Part shown: one piece after another, positions 9,014 through 20,353 of the stretch | Layout of the letters: each line of letters begins with the position of its first letter | How positions within the stretch are numbered: the first letter of the stretch is position 1 | Source of the DNA: Alphaproteobacteria bacterium | GTDB lineage: Bacteria; Pseudomonadota; Alphaproteobacteria; Bin95 | NCBI GenBank assembly: GCA_022826185.1 | Contig: JAJDVH010000076.1 | Span: 1-41,562 of the forward strand | Direction: 5' to 3' | Length of the DNA stretch: 41,562 nt | The notes under the pieces: model-generated | The model's database searches: none | What the model was told of the DNA's origin: nothing | What the model saw: only the letters and a program-made list of their open reading frames with translations | Program-made: the position numbers and the translations under genes

Positions 9014-10443
9014 CCGGAGAACAATGTTCTGGCTGCGCCTCCGGCAAAATCGGTAATCGTCCACGGTACAACGACGAAAAGAACCACCACAACGGCGCTC
9101 AATCCCGCCACAACACCAATTTCCGAAGGCAGCGGGCGATCCATATCTTCTCCCGCTTCGTCGAAATACATCACCTTCACGATGCGCAAATAGTAGTAGC
9201 ATCCGACAACGCTCGCAAGGACACCAAACACCGCCAAAGGCACCAGTCCCGCATTAACTGCAGCCATAAATACATAGAATTTGCCGAAAAATCCGGCCAA
9301 GGGCGGGATACCTGCCATTGAGAACATGAGGGCAGCAAATATTCCCGCCACCAACGGTCGGGATTTTGAGAACCCAGCAAGATCGGAAATGTTCTCGACT
9401 GCAGAACCTTTCTGGCGCATCGCCAGGATACAAGCGAACACGCCGACATTCATAAAGAGGTAGATGGCAAGATAGATCAGTACCGCACGGACACCCTCTT
9501 CGGTCCCCGTTGCAATGCCGACGAGCGCATAGCCTACATGCCCGATGGACGAGTAAGCCATCAGCCGCTTGATGTTTTCCTGGACGATAGCGGTGAAGGC
9601 GCCGATAGCCATCGAAAGGATAGCGACCACCACGATAATCTGTTGCCACTTGTCGGTCAGGTCGCCAAACGGCTCCATCAGCACACGAATGAACAGGGCC
9701 AAAGCCGCAATTTTCGGCGCCACCGAAAAGAGCGCCGTGACCGGCGTCGGGGCACCTTCATAGACATCTGGAGTCCACATGTGGAAGGGAGCCGCAGAAA
9801 CCTTGAAACAAAGCCCCGCCAGCAGAAACACAAGACCGACGACGACGCCGAGCGACGGATCGCCGCCACCGACCGCAGCGGCAATCGCATCAAAACCCGT
9901 CGCACCCAGGAAGCCATAGATCAACGAACAACCGTAAAGCAGCATGCCTGACGACAGCGCGCCGAGAACGAAATATTTCAGTCCGGCTTCACTCGAACGC
10001 AAGGTATCGCGGCGAAAAGCGGCCAGCACGTAGAGCGACAAGCTTTGCAGTTCTAGACCCAGGTACAAGGCAATCAGGTCATTGGCCGACACCATCATGA
10101 GCATCCCGAGAGTCGCGAACAGGATCACAATCGGGAATTCAAAACGGTCGAGAGCCTCGCGTTCGTTAAAGGTAAGGGACATGACGATGGCAAGCGCGCT
10201 GCCTATCAGCACCAGAACCTTCACGTAGACCGCGAATGCACCCGTTACGAAGAGACCGCCAAGACCGACGACGCGGTCCGTTCCGCCAGTCAGCACAAGA
10301 AGAAGCGTGATCGCCAGCGAAACGACACAAAGCCAGGAAACAATCCGGCCTCGCTCAAGCCCGAATACACCGGCCATGAGCAATGCCATGGCCAGACATG
10401 CCAGAACGATCTCCGGGACGGCGGGGGCATAAATCATGTCCAT
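9010..10443 (-). CDS. nuoN: NADH-quinone oxidoreductase subunit N
   Basis: NuoN is one of the three antiporter-like proton-pumping subunits of the complex I membrane arm. The 477-residue protein is strongly hydrophobic with about 14 helices. The Mrp-antiporter core is visible as the [18 protein letters not shown] region carrying the helix 5 Glu, the [19 protein letters not shown] segment with the helix 7 Lys, and the [22 protein letters not shown] stretch. The start is ATG 10443, with AAGGGGGCAG upstream. A second ATG lies two codons later, and the longer frame to 10602 overlaps nuoM. It ends the nuo series and overlaps birA by 4 bp. Confidence 0.97.
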   Translation of the reverse strand: MDMIYAPAVPEIVLACLAMALLMAGVFGLERGRIVSWLCVVSLAITLLLVLTGGTDRVVGLGGLFVTGAFAVYVKVLVLIGSALAIVMSLTFNEREALDRFEFPIVILFATLGMLMMVSANDLIALYLGLELQSLSLYVLAAFRRDTLRSSEAGLKYFVLGALSSGMLLYGCSLIYGFLGATGFDAIAAAVGGGDPSLGVVVGLVFLLAGLCFKVSAAPFHMWTPDVYEGAPTPVTALFSVAPKIAALALFIRVLMEPFGDLTDKWQQIIVVVAILSMAIGAFTAIVQENIKRLMAYSSIGHVGYALVGIATGTEEGVRAVLIYLAIYLFMNVGVFACILAMRQKGSAVENISDLAGFSKSRPLVAGIFAALMFSMAGIPPLAGFFGKFYVFMAAVNAGLVPLAVFGVLASVVGCYYYLRIVKVMYFDEAGEDMDRPLPSEIGVVAGLSAVVVVLFVVVPWTITDFAGGAARTLFSG

Positions 10444-10447
10444 CTTT

Positions 10448-11977
10448 TTACTGCCCCCTTGCCGCGACGGCCGCCGTTTCGCCCATCGCATGCATGGCTG
10501 CCTGATGCTGGTCCACGAGGTTCTGCACCGACATCTGGATCGGGTCCAGGAACGAGGACGGATAAATCCCCATCCACAGGACCAGCAACACGAGAGGCGC
10601 AAACACAGCTATCTCCCGCGGATTGAGGTCCAGCATCGTCTGGAGTTCGACGCGCTCCAGTTTGCCGAAAATGACACGGCGATAGAGGTACAGCATATAG
10701 GCGGCACCGAGGATCACACCCGTCGCTGCAAGGAAGCAAACCCAAGTGTTCACCTCAAACGCTCCCAACAGCACCAAGAACTCCCCGACGAAGCCGCTCG
10801 TACCCGGCAGCCCGACAGACGCCAGTGTGAACACCATGAACACCGCTGCATAGGCAGGCATACGATGGACGAGTCCGCCGTACCGCGCGATATCGCGGGT
10901 GTGAAGTCTGTCGTAAACGACCCCGACACAAAGGAACAGCGCCGCCGACACTATGCCGTGACTGAGCATCTGGAAGATGGCCCCGGCGATACCCTGGTTG
11001 GTCGCCGTAAAGATGCCGATGGTCACAAAGCCCATATGCGCGACGGAGGAATAGGCGATAAGCTTCTTCATGTCCTCCTGTGCCAGCGCCACTAGCGATG
11101 TATAGATCACTGCCACACAGCTCAGCACAAAGATCAACGGCGTAAAGAATTCGCTTGCTTCCGGAAACATGGGCAGCGAAAAACGAAGGAAGCCGTAGCC
11201 GCCCATCTTCAGCAATACGCCGGCCAGGATAACCGAACCGGCGGTGGGTGCCTCCACATGCGCATCCGGCAGCCAGGTGTGCACAGGCCACATCGGAATT
11301 TTGACCGCGAAGCTAGCGAAAAATGCGAGCCAAAGCCAAATCTGAAGATCAGGAGCAAAGGAATAGACAAGTGCTTCAACAATACTTGTGTTACCCACCT
11401 CCAGATAGACGGCCAAAAGGGCAAGGAGCATCAATACGGAGCCCAAAAGGGTGAAGAGGAAGAATTTAAACGCGGCATAAATGCGCCGCGCCCCACCCCA
11501 AACCCCGATAATGAGGAACATCGGGATCAAAACGCCTTCAAAGAAGACATAAAAGACAACGAAATCCAGTGCGCAAAACATGCCAACCATGAGCGTTTCA
11601 AGAGCCAGAAACGCAATCATGTATTCTTTTACGCGAATTTGAATGGCAGTCCAGCTGGAAAGAATACATATAGGAGTCAAAAACGTCGACAGCAACACGA
11701 AGAACAGAGAGATACCATCGACACCCATACGGTAAGTTATATTAAATTCCGGTAACCAATCGACCTGCTCAACAAATTGAAAGTCCGCAGTTCCGGAGTC
11801 AAACCTAAACCAGATAAACAGCGACACCACGAAGGTTGCCAATGAAGTCCACAATGCCGCCATACGTGCGTTTCTGATCGCGTCTTCGTCCGTACCGCGA
11901 CAGAGCAACAAGATTGCAAGCACGCCAACGAGTGGCAGGAAGGTGACAATCGAAAGCAGGCCCACTCCGGCACTCAT
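10448..11977 (-). CDS. nuoM: NADH-quinone oxidoreductase subunit M
   Basis: NuoM is a proton-translocating membrane subunit of complex I, 509 residues and about 14 transmembrane helices. Hallmarks are the [18 protein letters not shown] segment with its key Glu, [20 protein letters not shown] with its key Lys, and [18 protein letters not shown]. It starts at ATG 11977, 3 bp after the nuoL stop, and ends 4 bp before nuoN. The DNA from roughly 11250 to 11790 is visibly richer in A and T than the rest of the operon, although the encoded protein is conserved and intact. Confidence 0.97.
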   Translation of the reverse strand: MSAGVGLLSIVTFLPLVGVLAILLLCRGTDEDAIRNARMAALWTSLATFVVSLFIWFRFDSGTADFQFVEQVDWLPEFNITYRMGVDGISLFFVLLSTFLTPICILSSWTAIQIRVKEYMIAFLALETLMVGMFCALDFVVFYVFFEGVLIPMFLIIGVWGGARRIYAAFKFFLFTLLGSVLMLLALLAVYLEVGNTSIVEALVYSFAPDLQIWLWLAFFASFAVKIPMWPVHTWLPDAHVEAPTAGSVILAGVLLKMGGYGFLRFSLPMFPEASEFFTPLIFVLSCVAVIYTSLVALAQEDMKKLIAYSSVAHMGFVTIGIFTATNQGIAGAIFQMLSHGIVSAALFLCVGVVYDRLHTRDIARYGGLVHRMPAYAAVFMVFTLASVGLPGTSGFVGEFLVLLGAFEVNTWVCFLAATGVILGAAYMLYLYRRVIFGKLERVELQTMLDLNPREIAVFAPLVLLVLWMGIYPSSFLDPIQMSVQNLVDQHQAAMHAMGETAAVAARGQ

Positions 11978-11980
11978 TCT

Positions 11981-13918
11981 CTAGAACCCCACCGAGAACA
12001 GATACCAGGAGACCAAGGCAACCACACCCACCATCATCGCAAAGGCATAATGGTAGATGTAACCCGACTGAAAAATGCTGGCGCGCCGTGCAAGTGCTCG
12101 TGTAACTGCCGCCAGTCCGTCGGGACCGAAACCGTCGATGACGAAACCATCTCCGCCTTTCCAGCAAAGCCGGGCCAGAAATTTGGCCGGTCGTACGAAC
12201 ACAACGTCATAGATCTCGTCGAACCACCATTTGTTGAAGGAAATTTGGTACACCGGCTCGAAATGCCGCCTGAGAGCAGCAGGCGAGTCCGGCTTCAGGA
12301 TATACATGTACCAAGCAACCAGGATACCGACCAACGCAGCCACCAGCGGTAGCTTCTTGATGTATCCGGGGGCATGGTGCCCGTCCATCATCGCCGAGTT
12401 CTGCTCCAGAATGAGAATTGATGTCCCCCAGAAATGACCCCAATCTTTCCCGACAAAGGCGTCCACGAAAACAACTCCGGTCACGATTGCGCCTGCCGCC
12501 AGCAGATAAAGTGGAATCAACATAACAGGGGGCGCTTCATGGACATGCGCCATGACTTTCTCGCCCGCACGGGGTGACCCCAGGAAAGTCATGAATAGCA
12601 GCCTCCAGGAATAGAAGGCTGTCATCACCGCAGCCAGAATTCCAAAGGTAAAGGCGTAGTTGCCGATACTGCTATGTGCCCCCCAGGCACTTTCCAGAAT
12701 GGAATCCTTCGAGAAATAGCCTGAGAAGTACGGTAGCCCGGCGAGAGCGAGCGACCCGATCCACATCAGGACATGGGTCTGTTTGACGTGCCGCCAGATC
12801 CCGCCCATGCGGCGCATGTCCTGTTCCCCGGACATGGCATGGATAACGCTGCCAGCCCCGAGAAACAGTAGCGCCTTGAAGCAGGCATGGGTCATGAGAT
12901 GGAAGATTGCCGCGGGATAGGCGGAGACCCCGATCGCAAAGAACATATATCCGAGCTGGCTGCAGGTGGAATAGGCGATCACGCGCTTGATGTCCGTTTG
13001 GGTCAACGCGCAAGTCGCGGCAAAAAAGGCCGTTGTTGCACCGACAAATGTGATGAAGGCCAAGGTATCCGGCGCGAATTCGAACAACGGCGACAGGCGG
13101 GCGCACATGAACACGCCTGCCGTTACCATGGTCGCGGCGTGGATAAGCGCCGAAACCGGTGTTGGACCCTCCATAGCATCAGGCAGCCATGTGTGCAGTC
13201 CGATTTGCGCCGATTTGCCCATCGCGCCGATGAACAACAGGAAGCACAGCAGTTCGATGGCCGGCAGTTCCATGCCGAGGAAACTGATGCTTTCTCCGAC
13301 ATAGTCCGGAGCGGCTATGAATATCGACGAAAAATGGACCGTTTCGAACACCAGCCAAATGCCGAAGATTCCCAGTGCAAAGCCGAAGTCTCCGACACGA
13401 TTCACGATAAAGGCCTTGATGGCAGCGGCGTTGGCCGCCGGCCGGTCGTACCAAAATCCGATCAGGAGATAGGAACAGAGGCCAACACCCTCCCACCCGA
13501 AGAAGAGCTGGACCAGATTGTCGGAGGTGACCAGCATCAGCATGGAGAAGGTAAAGAGGCTCAAATAGGCCATGAAGCGCGGTTTGTGCGGGTCATGGCC
13601 CATATAGCCGATCGAATACCAGTGGACGCAGGCCGACACGCCGTTGACGACCACCAGCATGACCGCGGAAAGCGTGTCGAACCGAAGCGTCCAGTGCGCC
13701 TCAAACCCGCCGGACCTGATCCAGTCGAGAACATGCACCGTTTCAGAGATGCCACCGCCATAAGCAATGTTTATGAAGATCGCAACGGAACAGGCAGCGG
13801 CGACGGTCACCGCAAGGCACGTCACCAACTGCGACGGGCGGTCTCCCATAAGGCGCCCGAACAGACCGACGACGACCGCCGCCAGAAGCGGGAGAAATAC
13901 TGCAGCCAGATACAACAT
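11981..13918 (-). CDS. nuoL: NADH-quinone oxidoreductase subunit L
   Basis: NuoL is the distal proton-pumping subunit of complex I. The 645-residue length includes the extra C-terminal part that forms the long lateral helix HL running along the membrane arm, ending near 570-645 after KWWFDEIYDVVFV. The antiporter core shows FFGWEGVGLCSYLLIGFWY with its key Glu, KSAQIGLHTWLPDAMEGPTPVSALIHAATMV with its Lys and loop, and TDIKRVIAYSTCSQLGYM. The start ATG at 13918 is 20 bp beyond nuoK, and nuoM follows after 3 bp. No truncation is seen. Confidence 0.97.
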   Translation of the reverse strand: MLYLAAVFLPLLAAVVVGLFGRLMGDRPSQLVTCLAVTVAAACSVAIFINIAYGGGISETVHVLDWIRSGGFEAHWTLRFDTLSAVMLVVVNGVSACVHWYSIGYMGHDPHKPRFMAYLSLFTFSMLMLVTSDNLVQLFFGWEGVGLCSYLLIGFWYDRPAANAAAIKAFIVNRVGDFGFALGIFGIWLVFETVHFSSIFIAAPDYVGESISFLGMELPAIELLCFLLFIGAMGKSAQIGLHTWLPDAMEGPTPVSALIHAATMVTAGVFMCARLSPLFEFAPDTLAFITFVGATTAFFAATCALTQTDIKRVIAYSTCSQLGYMFFAIGVSAYPAAIFHLMTHACFKALLFLGAGSVIHAMSGEQDMRRMGGIWRHVKQTHVLMWIGSLALAGLPYFSGYFSKDSILESAWGAHSSIGNYAFTFGILAAVMTAFYSWRLLFMTFLGSPRAGEKVMAHVHEAPPVMLIPLYLLAAGAIVTGVVFVDAFVGKDWGHFWGTSILILEQNSAMMDGHHAPGYIKKLPLVAALVGILVAWYMYILKPDSPAALRRHFEPVYQISFNKWWFDEIYDVVFVRPAKFLARLCWKGGDGFVIDGFGPDGLAAVTRALARRASIFQSGYIYHYAFAMMVGVVALVSWYLFSVGF

Positions 13919-13938
13919 GCGTGAACGCCTGCCTCGCT

Positions 13939-14250
13939 TCAGCCCTTCATCAGATTGATGTCTTCAACAGCGATCGACCCGCGGTTGCGGAAATAGACCA
14001 CCAGTATTGCAAGGCCTATGGCGGCCTCGGCTGCTGCGACGGTAAGTACGAACATGGCGAAGACCTGGCCGGTCATGTCTTCGAGAAACCGGGAAAACGC
14101 GACCAGATTGATGTTGACCGCAAGGAGCATGAGCTCGATTGACATCAGGATGATGATCACGTTCTTGCGGTTGAGAAAGATGCCGAAGATGCCGAGCGTG
14201 AAGAGAATCGCCGCAAGCGTGAGATAGTGGGCAAGGCCGACTTCGAGCAT
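13939..14250 (-). CDS. nuoK: NADH-quinone oxidoreductase subunit K
   Basis: NuoK is a 103-residue three-helix membrane subunit of complex I, homologous to MrpC and ND4L. Two conserved intramembrane glutamates used in proton transfer are present: one in [18 protein letters not shown] (helix 2) and one in [15 protein letters not shown] (helix 3). The ATG at 14250 shares one base with the nuoJ stop (TAATG), indicating translational coupling of J and K. The downstream nuoL start is 20 bp away. Confidence 0.97.
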   Translation of the reverse strand: MLEVGLAHYLTLAAILFTLGIFGIFLNRKNVIIILMSIELMLLAVNINLVAFSRFLEDMTGQVFAMFVLTVAAAEAAIGLAILVVYFRNRGSIAVEDINLMKG

Positions 14251-14858
14251 TACCCGCCTCCCCTTGCCGGAAGCTTGACAACTTCGATCGTGTCTTCCTT
14301 GCGCCGGTCGATTTGCGTCGCGATCCGCTGCCTGTGCAAGCCGGTTCGCCTTCGGTGCGTAAGCACAATTGCCCCGATCATAGCGACCAGCAATACGAGG
14401 CCGGCGGCCTGGAAAAGGTAGATATAGTCCGTGTAAAGAATATGGCCCAATGCGTGCGTGTTAGTCATTTTTTCGTCTGGCACCGGCAAGGACGTCTCAC
14501 CTGCTCCCTTGGAAAGGGCCCAGCTGCCGCCAACCAGCGCCAGCTCCGCAAGAAGTACGACTCCAACGAGAGCGCCGACCGGGAGGTACTGCAGGAACCC
14601 TTCGCGCAGCTCCGCGAAGTTGATGTCGAGCATCATCACCACGAACAGGAACAGGACAGCCACTGCGCCGACATAGACAACCACCAGAAGCATCGCCAGG
14701 AACTCGGCGCCCAACAAGACGAACAGGCCTGCCGCATTGAAAAATGCGAGGATCAGGAAAAGGACCGAATGTACCGGATTGCGGGCCGAAATGACCATCA
14801 CTCCGGCTGCGGTCGCAACTGCCGCGAAGACATAAAACGCCAAAGCCTGGACGACCAC
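14250..14858 (-). CDS. nuoJ: NADH-quinone oxidoreductase subunit J
   Basis: NuoJ is a 202-residue membrane subunit (ND6 equivalent) near the quinone-site end of the complex I membrane arm. Five helices are predicted by eye. The conserved [20 protein letters not shown] and [24 protein letters not shown] segments include the pi-bulge helix 3. The C-terminal 50 residues are charged and variable. The start is a GTG at 14858, supported by the AGGGGGAAGG ribosome-binding sequence just upstream. No in-frame ATG sits at a sensible place before the first helix. It follows nuoI by 15 bp and overlaps nuoK by one base. Confidence 0.95.
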   Translation of the reverse strand: MVVQALAFYVFAAVATAAGVMVISARNPVHSVLFLILAFFNAAGLFVLLGAEFLAMLLVVVYVGAVAVLFLFVVMMLDINFAELREGFLQYLPVGALVGVVLLAELALVGGSWALSKGAGETSLPVPDEKMTNTHALGHILYTDYIYLFQAAGLVLLVAMIGAIVLTHRRRTGLHRQRIATQIDRRKEDTIEVVKLPARGGG

Positions 14859-14873
14859 GACCTTCCCCCTGGC

Positions 14874-15362
14874 TCAGCGGTATGGCGCGTCGAGCGCAAG
14901 GTTGTCGGCGAGCGACGCTTCCCAGCGGTCGCCGTTCGCGAGGAGCTTTTCCTTGTTGTACATAAGCTCCTCACGGGTCTCGGTCGCAAATTCGAAATTC
15001 GGACCTTCGACGATGGCATCCACGGGACAGGCCTCCTGGCAGAAACCGCAATAGATGCACTTCGTCATGTCGATATCGTAACGCGTCGTGCGACGGCTGC
15101 CGTCTTCGCGCGGCTCCGCTTCGATGGTAATTGCCTGGGCCGGACAGATGGCTTCGCAAAGCTTGCAGGCGATGCAGCGCTCCTCGCCGTTCGGATAACG
15201 GCGCAACGCATGTTCGCCCCGGAAGCGCGGACTGAGAGGTCCTTTCTCGTAAGGATAGTTAAGTGTCACTTTCGGCTTGAACATGTACTTCAATGTAAGC
15301 CACATGCCGGACACCAGTTCGGCCAACAGGAAGCTGCGCACGCCACGATCGAGAGCTGCCAT
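14874..15362 (-). CDS. nuoI: NADH-quinone oxidoreductase subunit I, 2x[4Fe-4S]
   Basis: NuoI is the ferredoxin-like peripheral subunit that carries clusters N6a and N6b toward the quinone site. The 162-residue protein has both CxxCxxCxxxCP motifs: C63, C66, C69, C73 ([12 protein letters not shown]) and C102, C105, C108, C112 ([12 protein letters not shown]). The N-terminus has the amphipathic anchor helix typical of the family. It lies 20 bp after nuoH and 15 bp before nuoJ. Confidence 0.98.
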   Translation of the reverse strand: MAALDRGVRSFLLAELVSGMWLTLKYMFKPKVTLNYPYEKGPLSPRFRGEHALRRYPNGEERCIACKLCEAICPAQAITIEAEPREDGSRRTTRYDIDMTKCIYCGFCQEACPVDAIVEGPNFEFATETREELMYNKEKLLANGDRWEASLADNLALDAPYR

Positions 15363-15382
15363 TGCTCAATACTCCCTGTCGT

Positions 15383-16426
15383 TCACGACTGCACCGCAAC
15401 CGGATCGGGTACCCAGTCGAACGCCACTAACGCACCCGCTGTCACGACGACCCAGAGGAGGGAAAGCGGCAGAAACACCTTCCAGCCAAGTCGCATCAAC
15501 TGGTCGTAACGGTAGCGCGGGAAGGTTGCCCGTACCCAAAGAAAAGTGAACAACACCAACGCCGTCTTCAGCGCGAACCAGACGATGCCCGGGATCCAGG
15601 TGAACGGCTCGTAGGGGATCGGCGAAAGCCAGCCGCCGAGGAAGAGCACCACCGTCATGGCGCTCATCAGGATCATGTTCGCGTATTCACCCAGGAAGAA
15701 CAGGGCAAATGTCATTGCCGAATACTCGACATTGTACCCGGCCACGAGTTCAGCCTCCGCTTCCGGCAAATCGAAGGGCGCGCGATTCGTCTCGGCTAGC
15801 GCCGAAACCACAAAAACGATGAACATGGGCAGCAACGGCAGCCAGAACCAGGAGAACAGCCCGGCCGTGCCCTCCTGCGCCTGCACGATCACTGAAAGAT
15901 TCAGCGATCCGGCGCAGAGCAACACCGTGACGATCACAAAGCCGATCGACACTTCATAGGAAACCATCTGCGCCGCCGAACGCAACGCGCCGAGAAACGG
16001 GTATCGCGAATTGCTCGCCCAGCCCGCCATCAGGATGCCGTAGACGCCGAGAGACGAGATGGCAAAGAGATACAGAACCCCCACATTTATGTCCGCCAGC
16101 ACCCAGCCCAGATCGAAGGGAATCACGGCCCAGGCGACCAGTGCCAAGGCAAACGTCAGCATAGGCGCCAGCATGAACACCACGCGATTGGCGCCGGCAG
16201 GGATGATCGTCTCCTTGGTCAACAGCTTCAGCCCGTCGGCAACCGGCTGCAATAGTCCGAATGGCCCGACAACATTCGGGCCCTTGCGCATCTGCATCGA
16301 CGCAATGACCTTGCGTTCGGCAAACGTGAGATAAGCGATGCAGCCGAGCAGCGGCACGACGATCAACACTATATACCCGACAATCGCCGCCGCGGGCCAG
16401 ACATAGCCGGTCCAGAAGCTATCCAT
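15383..16426 (-). CDS. nuoH: NADH-quinone oxidoreductase subunit H
   Basis: NuoH is the 347-residue membrane subunit (ND1) that forms much of the quinone-binding chamber and the link between hydrophilic and membrane arms. About eight helices are visible. Conserved features are [22 protein letters not shown] after helix 1 and the acidic loop [25 protein letters not shown]. The ATG at 16426 overlaps the nuoG 3' end by 8 bp. The sequence appears complete, with no missing charged residues in the E-channel loop. Confidence 0.98.
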   Translation of the reverse strand: MDSFWTGYVWPAAAIVGYIVLIVVPLLGCIAYLTFAERKVIASMQMRKGPNVVGPFGLLQPVADGLKLLTKETIIPAGANRVVFMLAPMLTFALALVAWAVIPFDLGWVLADINVGVLYLFAISSLGVYGILMAGWASNSRYPFLGALRSAAQMVSYEVSIGFVIVTVLLCAGSLNLSVIVQAQEGTAGLFSWFWLPLLPMFIVFVVSALAETNRAPFDLPEAEAELVAGYNVEYSAMTFALFFLGEYANMILMSAMTVVLFLGGWLSPIPYEPFTWIPGIVWFALKTALVLFTFLWVRATFPRYRYDQLMRLGWKVFLPLSLLWVVVTAGALVAFDWVPDPVAVQS

Positions 16427-18458
16427 TGCGGGTGTCCGAGGTCATAAAGGTTTCCGTGCAAACCGCCATCGTTTCGGAGGCCCGCGAAATCGGGTCCGTC
16501 ATGTAGTAATTGGCTACCGGATTAGCGAAGGGTGCATCATCGATCCCTCCGGCGGGTACAGAGCGATGCCACTTTGCGGGCAGCACTTCGTCCCATGTTC
16601 GAAACACGGGATTCGCATCACCAAGTCTCCGACGCAAGGCCGACAAGGAATTGTACGGCAAGAGGTGCCCAAGCGCATCTGACAAAGCCCGTAACACGGT
16701 CCAGTCCTCGCGCGCCTCACCCGGGGGGAATGTTGCCCGCTCACTGCGCTGCACCCGCCCTTCCAGATTGACCCAGGTGCCCGATTTCTCGGTATAGGCC
16801 GCGCCCGGCAGGATTACGTCCGCCCGCGCCGCGCCTGTATCGCCATGATGTCCTTGATAGACGACGAAAGCCTCGCCCAAGCCGGTAAGGTCCACCTCAT
16901 CCGCGCCGAGCAGGAAAAGGGTATCGACCGCACCCGACAGCATTCCTGCGGTGTCCGCCCCGCCGTCGCCCGGCACAAAGTCCAGATCAAGGCCGCCAAC
17001 CCGCGAAGCCGCCCGGTTCAAGACGTTGAATCCGTTCCAGTCGTCGCGGATCAAGCCGTTCAGTTCCGCCAATCGCTGCGTTGCAGCCAGTACGGCAGCG
17101 CCGTCCGGCCGGGCAAGAGCCCCCGTGCCGACAACCAGCATCGGGCGCGTGGCATTCTTCAATACACCGCAGAAGCGATTCCTTCCGGCCGCCGCACTCC
17201 GCAATGCTTTTCCGCCAGTCCCAAGATGATCGTAGCGAAACCCGAAATCATGCGGCTCGCCGATAAGGCCGATCTGCAACTGCCCGGTCAGCCATCGCTT
17301 GCGGATACGTGCATTGAGTACCGGCGATTCCCAGCGCGGGTTGCTACCGATTAGCAGTAGCGCATCCGCTTCTTCGATCCCCTGGATGGTGGAGTTGAAG
17401 AGATAGCTGGCGCGTTGACCGGGAATTGCTGCTGCGCCGTCCTGTCTGCAGTCAAGGTTCGGCGAGCCGAGGCTCACCATAAGGTCCTTAAGCGACTGCA
17501 TCGACTCCGCTTCGGCCTGATCTCCGACAATCGCACCGATATCCGTTCCGGAACGTCCGTCGAGCCTGGCCCGGATAGCCGCAAATGCCTCGTTCCAGGT
17601 TGCCGGATGCAGGCGACCGTCGCGCCGTACGTAGGGCCGGTCGAGCCGCTGCCGCCTCAGACCGTCATGCGCGAAGCGCGACTTGTCGCCCAGCCACTCT
17701 TCGTTCACCTCTTCGTTCAGACGCGGCAGGATCCGCAGGACTTCCGGGCCCCGGGAATCGATCCGGATATTGGCCCCGAGCGCATCGAACACATCGATGC
17801 CCTCGGTCTTGCGGAGTTCCCAGGGACGCGCATTGAAGGCATACGGCTTCGAGGTGAGCGCGCCCACCGGACAGAGATCGATGACATTGCCTGACAGCTC
17901 GCTGGCCACTGCACTCTCAAGCGTCGTGATCTCCATGTGCTCGCTGCGTCCGATGGCACCGATCGTCGGTACACCTGCAACCTCCTCCGCAAAGCGAATG
18001 CACCGGGTGCAATGGATGCACCGCGTCATCGTCGTCTTGATGAGCGGTCCCATGTCCTTGTCCGGCACGGCCCGCTTGTTTTCCTCGAAGCGGCTCGTGT
18101 CCGCGCCATAAAGGAGCGCCTGGTCCTGAAGGTCGCACTCGCCACCCTGGTCGCAGATAGGGCAATCGAGCGGGTGGTTGATGAGCAGGAATTCCATCAC
18201 GCCCTTGCGCGCCTTCTGCGTCATCGGGCTGGAGGTCAACACTTCCATATTGTCGCCAGCAGGCATGGCACAGGAGGCGGCTGGCTTCGGTGGGCCGGGA
18301 CGAATCTCGACCAAACACATGCGGCAATTGCCGGCGATCGACAGGCGCTCGTGATAGCAAAAGCGCGGCACCTCCTTACCAGCAGCCTCAACCGCCTGCA
18401 GGACCGTGCTGCCCGGGGGGACCTCGACTTCAATCCCGTCGACGGTGAGCTTCGGCAT
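16419..18458 (-). CDS. nuoG: NADH-quinone oxidoreductase subunit G
   Basis: NuoG carries the electron relay between NuoF and NuoI. The N-terminal 2Fe-2S ligands of N1b are C34, C45, C48 and C63. The His-ligated 4Fe-4S cluster N5 is at H95, C99, C102 and C108 ([14 protein letters not shown]), and N4 is at C147, C150, C153 and C196. The C-terminal two thirds is the molybdopterin-oxidoreductase-like domain without cofactor ligands. Its 679 residues match alphaproteobacterial and mitochondrial 75 kDa subunits. I see no clear ligand set for the additional N7 cluster known from E. coli and Thermus. It begins 18 bp after nuoF. Confidence 0.97.
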   Translation of the reverse strand: MPKLTVDGIEVEVPPGSTVLQAVEAAGKEVPRFCYHERLSIAGNCRMCLVEIRPGPPKPAASCAMPAGDNMEVLTSSPMTQKARKGVMEFLLINHPLDCPICDQGGECDLQDQALLYGADTSRFEENKRAVPDKDMGPLIKTTMTRCIHCTRCIRFAEEVAGVPTIGAIGRSEHMEITTLESAVASELSGNVIDLCPVGALTSKPYAFNARPWELRKTEGIDVFDALGANIRIDSRGPEVLRILPRLNEEVNEEWLGDKSRFAHDGLRRQRLDRPYVRRDGRLHPATWNEAFAAIRARLDGRSGTDIGAIVGDQAEAESMQSLKDLMVSLGSPNLDCRQDGAAAIPGQRASYLFNSTIQGIEEADALLLIGSNPRWESPVLNARIRKRWLTGQLQIGLIGEPHDFGFRYDHLGTGGKALRSAAAGRNRFCGVLKNATRPMLVVGTGALARPDGAAVLAATQRLAELNGLIRDDWNGFNVLNRAASRVGGLDLDFVPGDGGADTAGMLSGAVDTLFLLGADEVDLTGLGEAFVVYQGHHGDTGAARADVILPGAAYTEKSGTWVNLEGRVQRSERATFPPGEAREDWTVLRALSDALGHLLPYNSLSALRRRLGDANPVFRTWDEVLPAKWHRSVPAGGIDDAPFANPVANYYMTDPISRASETMAVCTETFMTSDTRNG

Positions 18459-18476
18459 CGGCTCCGCTCTCCGGAA

Positions 18477-19760
18477 TCAGGCCGCCATGGCCCGGTTTCG
18501 ATAGCTCAGAATCCGCTCTTCCATCTCGTGCCTGAAATGGCGGATCAGCCCCTGGATCGGCCACGCGGAACCGTCGCCATGCGCGCAAATGGTGTGCCCT
18601 TCGATCTCTTTCGATACATCGAGCAGCATATCGATCTCCTCGACACGGGCCCTTCCCGACGCCATTCGCTCCATCACACGCATCATCCAGCCGGTTCCCT
18701 CCCGGCAAGGCGTGCACTGTCCACAACTTTCATGGGCGTAGAAGCGCGCCAGCCGCGCAATCGCCCGCACGACATCGGTGGATCGGTCCATCACGATCAC
18801 CGCTGCCGTGCCGAGGCCGCTCTGCACATCGCGAAGCGCGTCAAAGTCCATCAGCACCTCGTCGCAGATGCTTTTCGGCAGGATCGGCGTCGAGGAACCC
18901 CCGGGAATGACCGCTTTGAGATTGTCCCAGCCGCCGCGCACCCCGCCGGCATGTTTCTCGATGAGTTCCTTCATCGGAATGCTCATCGCCTCTTCCACGT
19001 TGCAGGGACGATTCACGTGACCGGAAATGCAGAACACCTTGGTGCCGGTGTTATTGCTGCGCCCGAAGCTGGAGAACCATGCTGCGCCCCGGCGCAATAT
19101 GGATGGCACCACGGCAATGGTTTCGACGTTGTTGACGGTCGTCGGACAACCATAGAGACCCGCCATCGCAGGGAATGGCGGCTTCAGGCGCGGCTGGCCC
19201 TTCTTGCCCTCCAGGCTTTCGATCAGGGCCGTCTCCTCGCCGCAGATGTAGGCTCCGGCGCCGCGGTGAAGGAACACATCGCAATCGATTCCGGATCCGC
19301 AGGCATCCCTGCCGATCAGACCCGCCTCATAGGCTTCGTCGATGGCGTGCTGCAGGTGGCGCGCCTCATTGTAAAATTCGCCCCGGACATAGATGTAAGC
19401 GGCTCCCGCACCCATTGCCGCGCAAGCGAGAAGACAGCCTTCCACCAGCTTGTGGGGGTCCCAGCGCATCATGTCGCGGTCCTTGCAGGTGCCAGGCTCG
19501 CCTTCATCCGCGTTGACAACGAGGTAGGCGGGGCGACCGTCGCTTTGCTTCGGCATGAAGGACCATTTGAGGCCGGTAGGGAAGCCTGCCCCGCCACGCC
19601 CGCGCAGACCCGACGCTTTGACCTCCTCGACCGACCATTCGCGCCCCTTGGCAATCAACTCGGCCGTTCCGTCCCAGTCACCCCGGGCACGCGCGCCTTT
19701 CAGCGTCCAGTCGTGCTCGCCGTATAGGTTCGTGAAAATGCGGTCCCGGTCACTCAGCAT
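18477..19760 (-). CDS. nuoF: NADH-quinone oxidoreductase subunit F
   Basis: NuoF is the NADH-oxidising flavoprotein of complex I. The 427-residue protein has the FMN-binding loop [13 protein letters not shown], the NADH/FMN region [20 protein letters not shown], and the N3 4Fe-4S motif at C346, C349, C352 and C392 (CGQCTPC). The first 7 bases overlap the nuoE 3' end. All cofactor motifs are intact, so electron entry should be NADH-dependent. Confidence 0.98.
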   Translation of the reverse strand: MLSDRDRIFTNLYGEHDWTLKGARARGDWDGTAELIAKGREWSVEEVKASGLRGRGGAGFPTGLKWSFMPKQSDGRPAYLVVNADEGEPGTCKDRDMMRWDPHKLVEGCLLACAAMGAGAAYIYVRGEFYNEARHLQHAIDEAYEAGLIGRDACGSGIDCDVFLHRGAGAYICGEETALIESLEGKKGQPRLKPPFPAMAGLYGCPTTVNNVETIAVVPSILRRGAAWFSSFGRSNNTGTKVFCISGHVNRPCNVEEAMSIPMKELIEKHAGGVRGGWDNLKAVIPGGSSTPILPKSICDEVLMDFDALRDVQSGLGTAAVIVMDRSTDVVRAIARLARFYAHESCGQCTPCREGTGWMMRVMERMASGRARVEEIDMLLDVSKEIEGHTICAHGDGSAWPIQGLIRHFRHEMEERILSYRNRAMAA

Positions 19761-20353
19761 GGAAGCTCAGCCTCCAACAGCGTCGTCTTGCCGCCCTCGG
19801 GCGCAGAATTGAGCCGCTCCGCCAAAGTACCTGCGGGCGGCGGGCGGCCTTCCGCCAAGATATCGAGCAGCGCCGCCGTCCGGGCCGCGTCGAGGTCTTC
19901 ATAGTAGTCGTCATTGACCTGGAGGATGGGCGCGTTGACACATGCCCCGAGGCACTCGACTTCAAAAAGGGAGAAGCGCCCCTCCGCATCGGTCTCGCCG
20001 AAATCGAGCCCTGTCTTTTCCTTGCAAACCCGCACGACTTCGTCGGACCCGCGCAACCAGCATGGCGTGGTCGTACATACATGCAACCGGTATTCGCCTA
20101 CAGGCTCGCGGTAGTACATCGTGTAAAAGCTGGCGACTTCCCAAACGCGGATCGCAGGCAGATCCAGGAAATCCGCGACATATTCGATCACCGCAGGAGA
20201 AGTCCATCCAAGTTGCCGCTGTGCCAGGTCGAGGAGCGGCATGACAGCGCTTTGCTGCCGGCCTTCCGGATATTTGGCGACCAGGGCCTTCGCAGTCTTC
20301 AGATTTTCGGCAGTAAAGGCGAAACTCCCCCCCGCTTCCGCACGACCGCTCAT
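19754..20353 (-). CDS. nuoE: NADH-quinone oxidoreductase subunit E
   Basis: NuoE is the 24 kDa thioredoxin-fold subunit with the 2Fe-2S cluster N1a. In the 199-residue protein the ligands are C93 and C98 (CTTTPC) and C134 and C138 (CLGAC). The preceding helical region includes ASFYTMY. The C-terminal tail after about residue 165 is Ala/Pro-rich and variable. The ATG at 20353 overlaps the nuoD stop as ATGA, and the 3' end overlaps nuoF by 7 bp. Confidence 0.97.
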   Translation of the reverse strand: MSGRAEAGGSFAFTAENLKTAKALVAKYPEGRQQSAVMPLLDLAQRQLGWTSPAVIEYVADFLDLPAIRVWEVASFYTMYYREPVGEYRLHVCTTTPCWLRGSDEVVRVCKEKTGLDFGETDAEGRFSLFEVECLGACVNAPILQVNDDYYEDLDAARTAALLDILAEGRPPPAGTLAERLNSAPEGGKTTLLEAELPC

